DNA of 64,000 nt from Yoonia sp035117555 (GCF_035117555.1 NZ_JAYKPK010000004.1:186001-250000); one strand, 5' to 3'; positions 17,597 through 26,587 are shown, numbered from the stretch's first letter. Notes: a model not told the origin generated them from the sequence alone. Program-made: numbers and translations.

Positions 17597-17764
17597 TTAG
17601 TCTTGCGCTATCAGCGACAGCGCATCGCGCGCGATCTGCTGTTCTTCGTCAGCGGCGATCACATGCAGGGGCACATTACCCAAAAACGCCAGATGGTCCA
17701 TGATCCGGGCGCGGATTTCACTGGCATTTTCGCCGATCCCGCCGGTAAAGCGCATTGCGCCACC
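17597..17764 (-). pseudogene. C-terminal remnant of acetate kinase
   Basis: About 55 codons read GGAMRFTGGIGENASEIR and continue to LHVIAADEEQQIARDALSLI before a stop at 17597. This is the conserved C-terminal end of acetate kinase (consensus VFTxGIGEN...NEExxIA). The remaining roughly 340 N-terminal residues are absent; upstream in this frame lies only antisense-like shadow of the exporter gene. It sits between the tauE-like stop (17788) and soeA, in the same orientation. An ancestral ackA directly in front of soeA therefore seems to have lost its 5' part by deletion. Confidence 0.8.
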
Positions 17765-17787
17765 ATCCTCATCCGCCGCTCTGCCTG

Positions 17788-18531
17788 TCAGGTCAGTATC
17801 GCGCGGATCAGACCGAGTGTGGCGAGCATGAGCAAGAGCAAAACCGCCGATCTGCGGAAGGCCGTGGGCGAGGCCGCGAGAAACCGCCGCCCGCCCAGCC
17901 AGACGCCGAGGCCGAGCAGCGGGAAAGCGATGATTGCGGCAATCACCGTGTCCCATGTGACCAGCCCGCCGATCCAGAGCAATGGCAGGGTGATCAGGTC
18001 CAGTCCGGTCAGATAGACGATCATCGTCGCGCGGAAGGTCGCGGCCTGCATCGGTTGCGCCGACATGAAGGCCGCGACCGGCAAGCCGCCGATCCCTGCG
18101 CTGTTGCACATGCCAGAGACGATTCCGACGCTGCCGTGCCCCAGCGCGCCGATCCGGGTTTGCAGGGTCCAGCCCGACAGCAGGATCAGGGCGAGGATCA
18201 GGATCAGGGTCGAGATGGTGATCCGCGCGGTATCCTCTCCCACTGACAGTATCACGGTGACTGAGAATGGCAGGGCGATGGCCGCCCCCAGCAGCAGCCA
18301 CAGGACCCGCCGCCAGTCGATATCACCGCGGATGCCGCGCCCCTGAAACGCGGTCATCAGGATTTCGCAGGCAAAGACCACCGGGATCAGCGGCAGCGGG
18401 TTGGTGAACAGCGCGGCAAAGGCGATAAAGATCGCCGAAAAGCCAAAACCCGAATACCCCCGCACGAAGGCGGCCCCCAGCAAGGCGCAGGCGAGTGCCG
18501 CCGCCGTGCCGGGGCCAAGGTCAAAGGGCAA
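17788..18531 (-). CDS. TauE/SafE family sulfite/anion exporter
   Basis: A 247-residue membrane protein with two TauE/SafE repeats and about eight spans (ALACALLGAAFVRGYSGFGF at the start). The central segment holds the NSAGIGGLP family motif. Family members export sulfite, sulfoacetate or related anions. Lying ten bases after the taurine aminotransferase gene and in front of soeABC, it probably relieves sulfite build-up during sulfonate use. Other substrates are known in this large family, so the anion is inferred from context. Confidence 0.82.
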   Translation of the reverse strand: MPFDLGPGTAAALACALLGAAFVRGYSGFGFSAIFIAFAALFTNPLPLIPVVFACEILMTAFQGRGIRGDIDWRRVLWLLLGAAIALPFSVTVILSVGEDTARITISTLILILALILLSGWTLQTRIGALGHGSVGIVSGMCNSAGIGGLPVAAFMSAQPMQAATFRATMIVYLTGLDLITLPLLWIGGLVTWDTVIAAIIAFPLLGLGVWLGGRRFLAASPTAFRRSAVLLLLMLATLGLIRAILT

Positions 18532-18541
18532 GGGCAGCGAT

Positions 18542-19924
18542 TTACCCCAACACGCGGGTGATCGCCTGGTCGACAGCCTCGGTGATCTGGTTCAGGTCGT
18601 CCTTTGTCGCGATCAGCGCGGGCGCAAACAGCAGCGTGTTGTTGAAACCGGGCAGCGAGCGGTTGGTCGCCCCGATGATGATCCCCTGCGCCATGCAATC
18701 GGCGACGATGGCGGCGACTTTCTTTTCGTCCACGGGTTCCTTGCTGTCGCGATCCGCGACAAGTTCGGCCCCTTGAAACAGCCCCATGCCGCGCACGTCG
18801 CCGATCCATTTATGCTTGTCCATCAATGCGTGCAGATTACCGCTCAGATGCGCGCCCATGGCGGTGGAATTGCCGAGCAGGTCTTCTTCCTCGATGATCT
18901 TCATATTCTCAATGGCTGCCGCAGGCCCCGCGGTGCAGCCGCCGAAAGTCGAGATATCCCGGAAATAGGACAGCTTGTCAGTGTCATCCTTGAACATCTC
19001 GAACACTGCATTGGTCGTCACACAGCAGGAAATCGCGGCATAGCCGGAGGCCACACCTTTCGCCATGGTCACGATATCAGGCTGGACGCCGAATTGCTGA
19101 TAGCCGAACCATGCGCCAGTGCGGCCCAGACCGCAGACAACTTCATCAATATGCAGCAGGATGTCGTATTTGCGGCACAGTTCTTGCACGCGTTCCCAAT
19201 ACCCCTTTGGCGGCACGATGATGCCGCCGCCTGCGGTGATCGGTTCCAGACACAGCGCGCCTATGGTGTCAGCGCCTTCGGCCAAAATCACATCCTCGAT
19301 CGCTTGCGCGGCCTTTGCTGCGTATTCTTCGCCGACGCTGCCGTCCTGAGAGCGATATTCCAGACAATGCGGCACCCGCACGAAACCGGGCGCAAAGGGG
19401 CCATATTGCGCATTGCGTTCGTCCTGCCCACCGGCGGAGAGCGCGCCAATGGTGGTGCCATGGTAATCGCGGTCGCGATAGAGGATTTTGTATTTCTTGC
19501 CGCCGTAATGTTTGTGGCTGATCTGGCGGACCATTTTGAACGCCTTCTCATTCGCCTCTGACCCGGAGTTTGCATAATAAACCCGGTCCAGCCCCGGCAT
19601 TTTCTCGGTCAGCATTTCCGCGAATTGCGCGCCGGGGATGGTGCCGAGCGAACCGCCGAAGAAGCACATCTTGGTCACGGCATCGGAAATCGCCTTGCCC
19701 ATACGTTCGCGGCCATAGCCGATATTGACGGTCCAGACACCGCCAGACACGCTGTCGATATGTTCCTTGCCCTTGATATCCCAGACCCGCAGACCGCGCC
19801 CTTCGACGATGACGCGCGGATCGATGGTTTCATAGGGTTTGTGCTGGCTCAGGTGGTGCCAGACATGGGCGCGGTCAGCCTCGATCACATGGCCGGGGTC
19901 ATTGGCAAAACTTAGGGTGTCCAT
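18542..19924 (-). CDS. tpa: Taurine-pyruvate aminotransferase (class III)
   Basis: A 460-residue class III PLP aminotransferase. Its N-terminus (HVWHHLSQHKPYE, then DSVSGGVWTVNIGYGRE) and the segments YYANSGSEANEKAFKMVRQ and LYRDRDYHGTTIGALSA follow taurine-pyruvate aminotransferases. The PLP lysine is in VTMAKGVASGYA. It converts taurine and pyruvate to sulfoacetaldehyde and alanine. The next enzyme, sulfoacetaldehyde acetyltransferase (xsc), is not in this window. It is the first gene of the minus-strand operon tpa-tauE-(ackA remnant)-soeABC. Another omega-amino acid transaminase is possible. Confidence 0.78.
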   Translation of the reverse strand: MDTLSFANDPGHVIEADRAHVWHHLSQHKPYETIDPRVIVEGRGLRVWDIKGKEHIDSVSGGVWTVNIGYGRERMGKAISDAVTKMCFFGGSLGTIPGAQFAEMLTEKMPGLDRVYYANSGSEANEKAFKMVRQISHKHYGGKKYKILYRDRDYHGTTIGALSAGGQDERNAQYGPFAPGFVRVPHCLEYRSQDGSVGEEYAAKAAQAIEDVILAEGADTIGALCLEPITAGGGIIVPPKGYWERVQELCRKYDILLHIDEVVCGLGRTGAWFGYQQFGVQPDIVTMAKGVASGYAAISCCVTTNAVFEMFKDDTDKLSYFRDISTFGGCTAGPAAAIENMKIIEEEDLLGNSTAMGAHLSGNLHALMDKHKWIGDVRGMGLFQGAELVADRDSKEPVDEKKVAAIVADCMAQGIIIGATNRSLPGFNNTLLFAPALIATKDDLNQITEAVDQAITRVLG

Positions 19925-20093
19925 GGGGGGCTCCGTCTGTTGGGATGGGCGCGCGAATCAGAGACAAGCAGCGCATGATTGTAGTGCAGTGTGGCGTGTC
20001 TTGGGGCGGGTTCAATAGGACCAGATCGCACGCAGGCAGATATCGTGCCGTGCCGGATTGTATTTCGGAAAATAACCCGACAGAATCATACTG

Positions 20094-20612
20094 ATGATCA
20101 CCGATCTTTTATTGCTGCTGCCGGCCGCCATCGGCCTTGTTGTGCTGGTCGTGCTGCGGCGCAGGCGCGCGGCACCGGGTGCCGCACAGGCGAAACTGCC
20201 GCGCAAGGCCATCGTCGTGGACGGGTCCAATGTGATGCATTGGGGAGGCGCGCCGTCGGTCAAGGTGCTGGCCCGTGTGCTGCGCGCGCTGGAGGTGCAA
20301 GGTTATACCCCCATCGTGTTTTTCGACGCCAATGCGGGCTATATCCTGTCGGATCGCTATATGGACGAAAAGGCGATGTCCGCCGCGATTGGCGTGCCGC
20401 AGGTGCAGGTCTGTGTCGTGGACAAGGGGGTGATCGCGGATCAATCGATCCTTGCCTTTGCCGCCGATCATGGGCTGCGGGTGGTCAGCAATGACCAGTT
20501 CCGCGACTGGCGGGTCCAATTCCCGCATCTGAACCGCAAAGGTGCCGTGCTGCGCGGCACGTTTCGGGACGGCGCTTTGGTCTGGCGGGGGCAGGTCGCG
20601 CCTGTCCGCTGA
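20094..20612 (+). CDS. NYN-domain (PIN-like) putative ribonuclease with N-terminal membrane segment
   Basis: A 172-residue protein. A single hydrophobic segment (residues 2-22, ITDLLLLLPAAIGLVVLVVL) and a basic stretch are followed by an NYN/Zc3h12a-like nuclease fold. That fold has VVDGSNVMHW (first catalytic aspartate), VFFDANAGY, a second acidic site in IADQSILAFA, and VVSNDQFRDW. NYN domains cut RNA in other bacteria and eukaryotes; the membrane tether would place it at the inner face. It is divergent from tpa across 169 bases. No specific role can be given. Confidence 0.75.
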   Translation: MITDLLLLLPAAIGLVVLVVLRRRRAAPGAAQAKLPRKAIVVDGSNVMHWGGAPSVKVLARVLRALEVQGYTPIVFFDANAGYILSDRYMDEKAMSAAIGVPQVQVCVVDKGVIADQSILAFAADHGLRVVSNDQFRDWRVQFPHLNRKGAVLRGTFRDGALVWRGQVAPVR

Positions 20613-20637
20613 TCTTTGGCCCGCGCTGCTGCGGGCG

Positions 20638-21477
20638 CTATAACGCCCGGATGTCGCCATCGCCGATCAGGGCGGCGCAAAGCAGGCCGGTTTTCCATGC
20701 GCCGGTATCGATTGAAATCACGCCGTCGCGGACCTGCAGCTGTGGCACGATCCGGTGGCCATGCACGCACCAGACCCCATCGGCGCGCGGCACCTGCCCG
20801 AAATCCGGGTGGCCCCAGACCATCGCCTTGGCCATTTGATCGGCCAGCGGCTGATGCGGGTCGGCCCCGGCATGGCAGGCCGCGACATTGCCGCTCTGCC
20901 ACCAATAGGGCATGGATTTCATCCATGTCAGGCTGTCGCCGATGGTCGCGATCAAGGCGTCACGGGCGCGGATGTAATCATCCGGGCCGGGATCATCCGG
21001 CAGATCGTGGATGCCGAAACTTTCCAGCGTTGCGCGCCCGCCAAAGCGCAGCCATGTCCTGCCAGTCCGCCGGGGGCGATGCAGAAAGCGGATCAGCAGC
21101 TCTTCATGGTTGCCGCGCAGGCAGATCAGGTCCATCTGCCCGGCGCGATCCTGCAACAGGCGCAGCACGCCCGCGCTGTCTGGCCCGTGGTCGATGTAAT
21201 CGCCCAGCAGCACGACAGGCACGCCCATCGGATGCAAACGGTCCAGCAGCGGGGCCAGCAGATCACGCCGCCCATGCACATCGCCGATGGCGACGAACGG
21301 GCTGTCCGGCGCGACGGGGTCGTCCGCGAAAGCATCCATGGGGGCGGGGGGCATTTGGTCTGGCATGGCGTTCCATACCGCAGCCGCGCCGCGCTTGGCC
21401 AGAGCGTTGCGCGACCCTGCGCACGGTCGGTCAACCGGATCCTCATCATTGCGCGGTAATCTGATCTTCGCAAACAT
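20638..21477 (-). CDS. Metallophosphoesterase, serine/threonine phosphatase (PPP) type
   Basis: About 280 residues with the PPP metal motifs GDVHGR, GDYIDHGPDS and GNHEELL in order, as in bacterial serine/threonine phosphatases and Ap4A hydrolases. The frame is open to 21609, but that would overlap the divergent spike-base gene; the ATG at 21477 (MFAKIRLPRN) has GGAAACTCC just upstream. It probably dephosphorylates a protein or small molecule in the cytoplasm. It is divergent from the GTA spike genes, whose ATG lies 12 bases away, so the two share a compact promoter region. Confidence 0.8.
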   Translation of the reverse strand: MFAKIRLPRNDEDPVDRPCAGSRNALAKRGAAAVWNAMPDQMPPAPMDAFADDPVAPDSPFVAIGDVHGRRDLLAPLLDRLHPMGVPVVLLGDYIDHGPDSAGVLRLLQDRAGQMDLICLRGNHEELLIRFLHRPRRTGRTWLRFGGRATLESFGIHDLPDDPGPDDYIRARDALIATIGDSLTWMKSMPYWWQSGNVAACHAGADPHQPLADQMAKAMVWGHPDFGQVPRADGVWCVHGHRIVPQLQVRDGVISIDTGAWKTGLLCAALIGDGDIRAL

Positions 21478-21489
21478 ATGGAGTTTCCA

Positions 21490-21747
21490 ATGCCTGATCC
21501 TTTCAGTTCCGATTACGTTAACCTGACCTCGCCCGCTGTGGCGCATTATGTCATCACACCCTCTGACACGGCGGATCTGCCGGTCAGGCCGCGCGCGATT
21601 TTCGTGCAAAGCGCCGGTGTCGCCGTCCTGCAGGACAAAGGCGGGCAGGTCGTCAGCTATGATCTGGCCGCAGGGGCGATCCTGTCGATCCGTCCGGTGC
21701 GGGTGCTGGCCAGTGGCACCACGGCGCAGCTTGTGGCGTGGTATTAA
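21490..21747 (+). CDS. GTA head-spike base protein (Rcc01079-like)
   Basis: An 85-residue protein opening MPDPFSSDYVNLTSPA and ending ASGTTAQLVAWY. I recognise it as like the small spike-base protein encoded beside the capsule locus in Rhodobacter capsulatus (rcc01079, head-spike gene of its gene transfer agent). It should sit on the particle head and hold the spike fibre encoded next. The start at 21490 has GGAG seven bases upstream; an earlier ATG at 21478 lacks one. The next gene follows after three bases. Confidence 0.72.
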   Translation: MPDPFSSDYVNLTSPAVAHYVITPSDTADLPVRPRAIFVQSAGVAVLQDKGGQVVSYDLAAGAILSIRPVRVLASGTTAQLVAWY

Positions 21748-21750
21748 GCC

Positions 21751-23352
21751 ATGATCGGATTAGAGCTTTCCCCCGCCTATCTGGCGAGCCGCCCCGCACC
21801 TGATCCTTTGGCCGCGTTCTTTGCGCCGCCCAAAGGCGCGCATGTGGCCATCGCCCAAGGCCCGCAGAACGGCCTGACGATCTGGACCGAAACCGGCAGC
21901 GATACCGCCGCCTGCCTGCGTTTCGACGGCGGCAATACCACCACAAGGCTGTCCTGGCGCGAGACGCTGACCTGCGCCTTGCGCAAGATCTATCCGGTGG
22001 CGGCATTCACATTGTCACCCGGCTGGGCGCAATTGCAGACCTCTGGCTCGGGGCTGGGCGGCAGCTATACCGGCAATCGCGCGGTCAGTTCGTCGTCTTT
22101 GGCGGCCGTGGCGACAATCGCGGTGGAGCGGGCGAAGCCCTATGACCTTTGGGTCTATTTCACCGGGCGCAGCAGTGGTGCCTATGCCCGTGTCGATATC
22201 GACGGCGCGCAGCTGCTGGTCAATGCGATTGATGATCCGGCGGCTTTGGGGTTCAAGGCCTTCAGCACCTATAGCGCGAGCGACATGCAGCGCCGCCGCG
22301 CTGTCCGGGTCGCGACCGGCCTGACCGGCGCGCATGTCGTGACCCTGTCGCATGGCGGTGCGGCCAGCCCCGGCGGCACGACCCTGATGATCGAGGCTGT
22401 GGGGCTGAGTGCGGATCTGTCCGACGATGGCATCCTGCCGCCGGTCTGGCAGGCGGGGAAACCCTATGTGATGGGGGATGAGGTGCAATGGCTGGGCACC
22501 TTCTATGCCGCACGTGCCACTGGTGTCAGCGGCACCACCCCGCCGACCCATCTGACTGGCATCGCGGGCGATGGCGGGATCGACTGGCGCGCCGATAACC
22601 GCCCGACCTATCCGCAGTTTCAGGCGGTGGATTACCCGTCAGAGCGGGAATATGCCGCGCGCGTCGTCGTGGCTGGTGCGGTGACTGAAATCGGCGGCCA
22701 GACCCATGGCAATGAAGCGCTGGTCGCGCGGCAGGTCACGGTGGATGGCGCGCCTTTCGTGCCGGTGACCCATGGCAGCGGCCTGCATGTGGGCGGCGGG
22801 ATCGGCATCGTTGAACAAACCACCTGGCAGCACGCCGGGAGGGACGATATCGCCGATTGCCGCTTGCAGCGCCGGATCACGCCGGGGGCTCTGCGCCATG
22901 ACGTGCAGGTCACGGCGACCGGGCCTGCGCTGCAGTTTGACTGGTTCTATCTGGGGATGCTGCCCATGGTGCATTGGGACGGGGAAAGTGCTGCGATTGC
23001 ATTTGAGACATTGCATCACCCGGTTGGCCCGCCTGTCGCGCTGGCGGATTATGCCGGTCGGATGCCGCCCGATATCAGCCTTGGCACGGTGTCGAAACTC
23101 GGCCTTGCGGGTGCGGGCCTGACCGGCGCGCTGCGCTTTGGCTGCCGGGTGGATGTATCGGGCAATCTGGTCACCGGTCTGGCCAGTTTCCTGCGCCCCA
23201 ATATCGATGCGCGCGCCGCTGCGGGACCCGTGGATTGGACCGCGAAAGCCTATATCGCGGCGCAATTTCCGGGCGGCATGGTGATGCAGCCGGGCGATGT
23301 GATCGGCTTTGCCAGCGCGCATCGGCTGGCGATCACGGCGGATCAGGCGTGA
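21751..23352 (+). CDS. GTA head-spike fibre protein (Rcc01080-like)
   Basis: A 533-residue protein in the position of the R. capsulatus GTA head-spike fibre gene rcc01080. It is beta-rich and glycine-rich. Around residues 228-275 is a carbohydrate-binding module-like segment (PPVWQAGKPYVMGDEVQW to YAARATG). In the known system the spikes bind the capsular polysaccharide of recipient cells; binding here is inferred. It overlaps the convergent tyrosine-kinase gene tail to tail by ten bases. No capsid, terminase or tail genes are nearby, matching the known separation of spike genes from the main GTA cluster. Confidence 0.72.
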   Translation: MIGLELSPAYLASRPAPDPLAAFFAPPKGAHVAIAQGPQNGLTIWTETGSDTAACLRFDGGNTTTRLSWRETLTCALRKIYPVAAFTLSPGWAQLQTSGSGLGGSYTGNRAVSSSSLAAVATIAVERAKPYDLWVYFTGRSSGAYARVDIDGAQLLVNAIDDPAALGFKAFSTYSASDMQRRRAVRVATGLTGAHVVTLSHGGAASPGGTTLMIEAVGLSADLSDDGILPPVWQAGKPYVMGDEVQWLGTFYAARATGVSGTTPPTHLTGIAGDGGIDWRADNRPTYPQFQAVDYPSEREYAARVVVAGAVTEIGGQTHGNEALVARQVTVDGAPFVPVTHGSGLHVGGGIGIVEQTTWQHAGRDDIADCRLQRRITPGALRHDVQVTATGPALQFDWFYLGMLPMVHWDGESAAIAFETLHHPVGPPVALADYAGRMPPDISLGTVSKLGLAGAGLTGALRFGCRVDVSGNLVTGLASFLRPNIDARAAAGPVDWTAKAYIAAQFPGGMVMQPGDVIGFASAHRLAITADQA

Positions 23353-25232
23353 AAATAGCCGCGCCCATAGCGGACAAAGCTGATCCCCCCGCGCTGCGCC
23401 TGTTTGCGGCTGTGGACCTGCGTCAGCACCAGCCCGGTGACCGGCACCTGTGCGGCTGTCAGCCTTTGGAGCGCGGCGCGCAGCACCGGGGCCGGTGTGT
23501 GATCCCAGCGCAGGGCAAACAGCACCGCATCAGCATGGCGCGCCAGCGTCAGCGTGTCGGGGACCGGCATCACCGGGGGCGCGTCGATCACGATCAGATC
23601 GTAATGCGCGCGGGCCTGCCTGACGACATCGGCCAGGGCGGGGTTGAACAGCAATTCTGCCCCGCCCTCATCCTGCGCGCCACCGGCGAGCAGATCGACA
23701 CCGGGGATGGCGCTTGGTTCTGTCGCTGCGGCCAGACCGATATGGCCGAGGATGACAGCGGCCAGCCCGTCATTGCCGGCAAGGTGGAAATAGCGCACAA
23801 AAGCCCCCTGCCGCAGATCGGCGTCGATCAGCAGCACGCGTTTACCCAGACCGGCAAAACTATGCGCGAGCCCGATGGCTTGCGTCGTCTTGCCCTCACC
23901 GGGGATGGCAGAGGTCGACAGGATCACCTGCGGCGCAGCACTGCCCTGCAGCATCAGTGCTGTGCGCAGGTGGCGATAGCTTTCGGTGGCGGCGCTGGGG
24001 CCGCTGGTATCAAGGGTGGTGAGCAGATGCGCGGGCCGGCGCGATGGCAGCAGCGGCAATTGCGCCAGCACCGGCAGGCCGGTGGCATCCTGCAAGTCCT
24101 GCGCATCGGTGAAACCGCGCCGCAGGCTGTGGCGCAGGATCACCAGCATCAGCCCGGCCAAAACGCCGACGAGCCCCGCAATCTGCAACAGCAGGATTTT
24201 CTGCGGCCCGATATATTGCGCGGCGGTCGCTTTGTTCAGAACGCGCGCTTGCGGGCTGGTCTGGCCGGATTGCAGCGCCAGCAATTGCGCCTGCTGATTG
24301 GTCTGCGCATTGCGGTTGGTCGCAAGGTCGTTCTGCAGACTGTCCAGGGTGGTCTGCGCGGCACCCAAGGCCTGCAAAAGGGTGGCAAGAGTCGTGCGTC
24401 TGCCGTCCAGCGCGGTGATCTGGCGGGTCAGCCGGGCGCGGTTGGCGCGGTCGGTGCTGCGCGCCAGGCTGGCTTGGGCGGTGGCAAGCAGCGCCTCCAC
24501 CTCGCGCAGGTCACGGGCGAGGTTGTCTTGGCGGGTCGGGTCTTGCAGCCCTTCCTGCGTGATAAGATTTTGGATTGCGGTCTCGATTGTGGCGATCCGG
24601 GCATGCAGATCACCCGATTGGGTGGTGAGCCATGCGACCTCTGCGTCCATCCTCGCCTGCTGGCGGGCCAGCCCATCGGCCAGATAGACAGCCGCCAGCG
24701 TATTGGCGATGCTGATCGCCTGCTGCGGATCGCCGGTCGTGACGGTGATCCGCAGTAGGGTGCTGTCGCGCGGGTTCTCAATATGCAGCGCCGCGCGCAG
24801 GTTCTGCACCAATTTGCTGGCGATCATGGCGGCATCGGGGGGTGGATCGGACCGGCCTTGCAGCAGGTTGCGCAGGGCGGTTCTGGTGCCGGTGATCGAC
24901 AGCAGCGGCACCGGCGTCAGATAGCGGTTGAAGGCAGGGTCATCGCGCAGGTGCAAACGGTCGATGACCTGTTGCAAGGTGTCGGTGGCGCGCAAAACCT
25001 CGATCTCGGTGCCGGGGCTGGCGATATCCGGGGCGATATCGATCACGCTGATCGCGGCATAGCGCGGGCTGGCGATGGTGAAACTGTAATAGCCCGCCAG
25101 AACCAGCGCCAGCATGGTCAGCACGATGATCAGCCATTTGCCCGCCCAGACCACGCGGATCATCTGCGCCAGATCGACAGGCGGCGCGGTATCCAGTTCC
25201 GCGACAGCGGTGATCGGGGGCGAGGGCATGGG
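23343..25232 (-). CDS. Polysaccharide co-polymerase/tyrosine autokinase (Wzz-BY kinase)
   Basis: About 629 residues. An N-terminal Wzz domain with a membrane span (WLIIVLTMLALVLAGYYSF) leads to a long coiled-coil-prone periplasmic region and a second span (LLQIAGLVGVLAGLMLVIL). The cytoplasmic BY-kinase has Walker A SAIPGEGKTTQ near residue 440 and Walker A' VLLIDADLR. It controls chain length and export of the capsule or exopolysaccharide. The tail has few tyrosines (VRYGRGYF). The ATG at 25232 is preferred; a GTG at 25289 would cover the CtrA-type box. It is divergent from the flippase gene. Confidence 0.85.
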   Translation of the reverse strand, partial: PMPSPPITAVAELDTAPPVDLAQMIRVVWAGKWLIIVLTMLALVLAGYYSFTIASPRYAAISVIDIAPDIASPGTEIEVLRATDTLQQVIDRLHLRDDPAFNRYLTPVPLLSITGTRTALRNLLQGRSDPPPDAAMIASKLVQNLRAALHIENPRDSTLLRITVTTGDPQQAISIANTLAAVYLADGLARQQARMDAEVAWLTTQSGDLHARIATIETAIQNLITQEGLQDPTRQDNLARDLREVEALLATAQASLARSTDRANRARLTRQITALDGRRTTLATLLQALGAAQTTLDSLQNDLATNRNAQTNQQAQLLALQSGQTSPQARVLNKATAAQYIGPQKILLLQIAGLVGVLAGLMLVILRHSLRRGFTDAQDLQDATGLPVLAQLPLLPSRRPAHLLTTLDTSGPSAATESYRHLRTALMLQGSAAPQVILSTSAIPGEGKTTQAIGLAHSFAGLGKRVLLIDADLRQGAFVRYFHLAGNDGLAAVILGHIGLAAATEPSAIPGVDLLAGGAQDEGGAELLFNPALADVVRQARAHYDLIVIDAPPVMPVPDTLTLARHADAVLFALRWDHTPAPVLRAALQRLTAAQVPVTGLVLTQVHSRKQAQRGGISFVRYGRGYFHA

Positions 25233-25282
25233 GCCTGTATCCTGTGTGGCGGTCTTGCCTGCCCCGTTAAACCACGCAGGTG

Positions 25283-25297
25283 TTAACACTATATTAA
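25283..25297. promoter_or_regulatory. CtrA-type box TTAA-N7-TTAA
   Basis: The divergent region between the kinase and flippase genes holds TTAACACTATATTAA, an exact TTAA-N7-TTAA match to the alphaproteobacterial CtrA recognition motif. Further TTAA half-sites lie at 25267 and 25311. The stretch is strikingly AT-rich in otherwise GC-rich DNA. CtrA is known to control GTA production in Rhodobacter; control of this capsule promoter is inferred. Confidence 0.55.
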
Positions 25298-25363
25298 TCT
25301 CAATGAAGCATTAACGCTGACAGAGCGGGCGCGATCCTTGCGCCGCCACACTGGCTGGCTGTG

Positions 25364-26587
25364 ATGCATTTCTCTGTCCGACACCTTTTCCACCACCCGG
25401 CGCTGCGCGCGATCCTTTTGCGCGGGGCTTTGGTGGCGGGTCATATGGTGGTGGTGCTGGGGTTGGCCTTTGTGCTGGGGCTGGATCGGTTCGGGGCGCT
25501 GATCGTGCTCTGGGGGCTTGCGCTGGTGGCGGCGACTTTGCTGGGCTTTGGCGGGCCGCTGGTCTTGCTGGCGCGACTGGGCGACGGGCGCGGGATGCAT
25601 CCTTTTGCGGTGCTGGCCTTGTGTCTGGGATTGCCGGGATTGGCAGCGATGCTGACCTTGCCGCTGTTGCCGCTGATATGGGCCGGGGTGCCTTGGGGTG
25701 CTGTGCTGGCCGCAGCGCTTGCCATTCATCTGGTGGCCTGTCTGGGCAGTGTCCTGCGCGCCTTGGGGTCGCTGCATCTGTCGATGGCGCTGCGCGATGG
25801 CGCGCCGGTGTTGGCGCTGGGGCTGGCGGGTCTGAGCCAAGGCGATGCGGGCGCGATCCTGTGGCTGGCGGCCACGATCCTTGCCGTGATCTGCCTTGGC
25901 GCGATATGCGCCTGTCTGCGTGATCCGCGCCTGCAACAGATCATCGGGCGCGACCGGCCTTTCGGTGGCTGGGAACCGGGGCTTTGGGCCTCTGCCATTT
26001 TGGGGATGGTGCTGGCGCAGGTCGATATCATTCTGGGCGGGCAGATGTTGTCGGCTGAACAGATCGGGATCTATGCGCTGCTGCGGCGGCTGGCCAATCT
26101 GGTGGCTTTGCCGGTCACGGTCGCGACTTGGGTCAGTGCCGGGCCGATCAGCGCTGCGCATGCCGCGAGCGACCGGGCGGCGCTGCAAACGGCGAGTGTC
26201 GCGGGCGCGGGGGTCGCGCTTTGGCCCGGTCTGGCGCTGGCGGCGGTGATCCTGCCGGTCGCCGCATGGTTTGTGCCGGGCCTGCCGGTGCCGGTGTTGC
26301 TGGTGTTGCTGGGCGGGGCAATGATCCAACTGGTCTTTGCCCAAGGGATCACAGTCGCCAGCCTGACCGGGCACGGCCATCTGGCCGCTTGGGCGCGGCT
26401 GGCGGGGCTGTTGGGTTATTTGGGGATAGCGCTGTCGCTGACCCCGCTTGATCCTTTGCACAATGCTGCGGCCTATGTGCTGGGAAGCGGGCTGTGCAGT
26501 GCCTTGCTGTGGCTCTGGCTCTGGCGCGGGACCGGGGTGAATACGCTGGCGTTTCAGAGCGGGGCGCGCCGATGGCGGATGTCCTGA
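25364..26587 (+). CDS. Polysaccharide flippase (Wzx/MATE-like)
   Basis: A very hydrophobic protein of about 407 residues with roughly 11-12 membrane spans, of the oligosaccharide flippase type. It would move lipid-linked repeat units across the inner membrane. The ATG at 25364 directly follows an in-frame GTG at 25361; either may be used. Its end overlaps the polymerase gene by 16 bases. It is first gene of the plus-strand capsule operon of six tightly packed genes. The assignment rests on topology, position and weak family resemblance, since Wzx proteins diverge strongly. Confidence 0.72.
   Translation: MHFSVRHLFHHPALRAILLRGALVAGHMVVVLGLAFVLGLDRFGALIVLWGLALVAATLLGFGGPLVLLARLGDGRGMHPFAVLALCLGLPGLAAMLTLPLLPLIWAGVPWGAVLAAALAIHLVACLGSVLRALGSLHLSMALRDGAPVLALGLAGLSQGDAGAILWLAATILAVICLGAICACLRDPRLQQIIGRDRPFGGWEPGLWASAILGMVLAQVDIILGGQMLSAEQIGIYALLRRLANLVALPVTVATWVSAGPISAAHAASDRAALQTASVAGAGVALWPGLALAAVILPVAAWFVPGLPVPVLLVLLGGAMIQLVFAQGITVASLTGHGHLAAWARLAGLLGYLGIALSLTPLDPLHNAAAYVLGSGLCSALLWLWLWRGTGVNTLAFQSGARRWRMS

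Noticed and set aside
17597..18301. A 234-codon minus-strand ORF taken as one gene
   Set aside because: Only its last 55 codons are protein-like (acetate kinase tail); the rest is an out-of-frame reading of the exporter gene.
23343..25289. Start of the tyrosine kinase at the GTG at 25289
   Set aside because: It has no clear ribosome site and would put coding sequence over the CtrA-type box; the ATG at 25232 gives a normal Wzz N-terminus.
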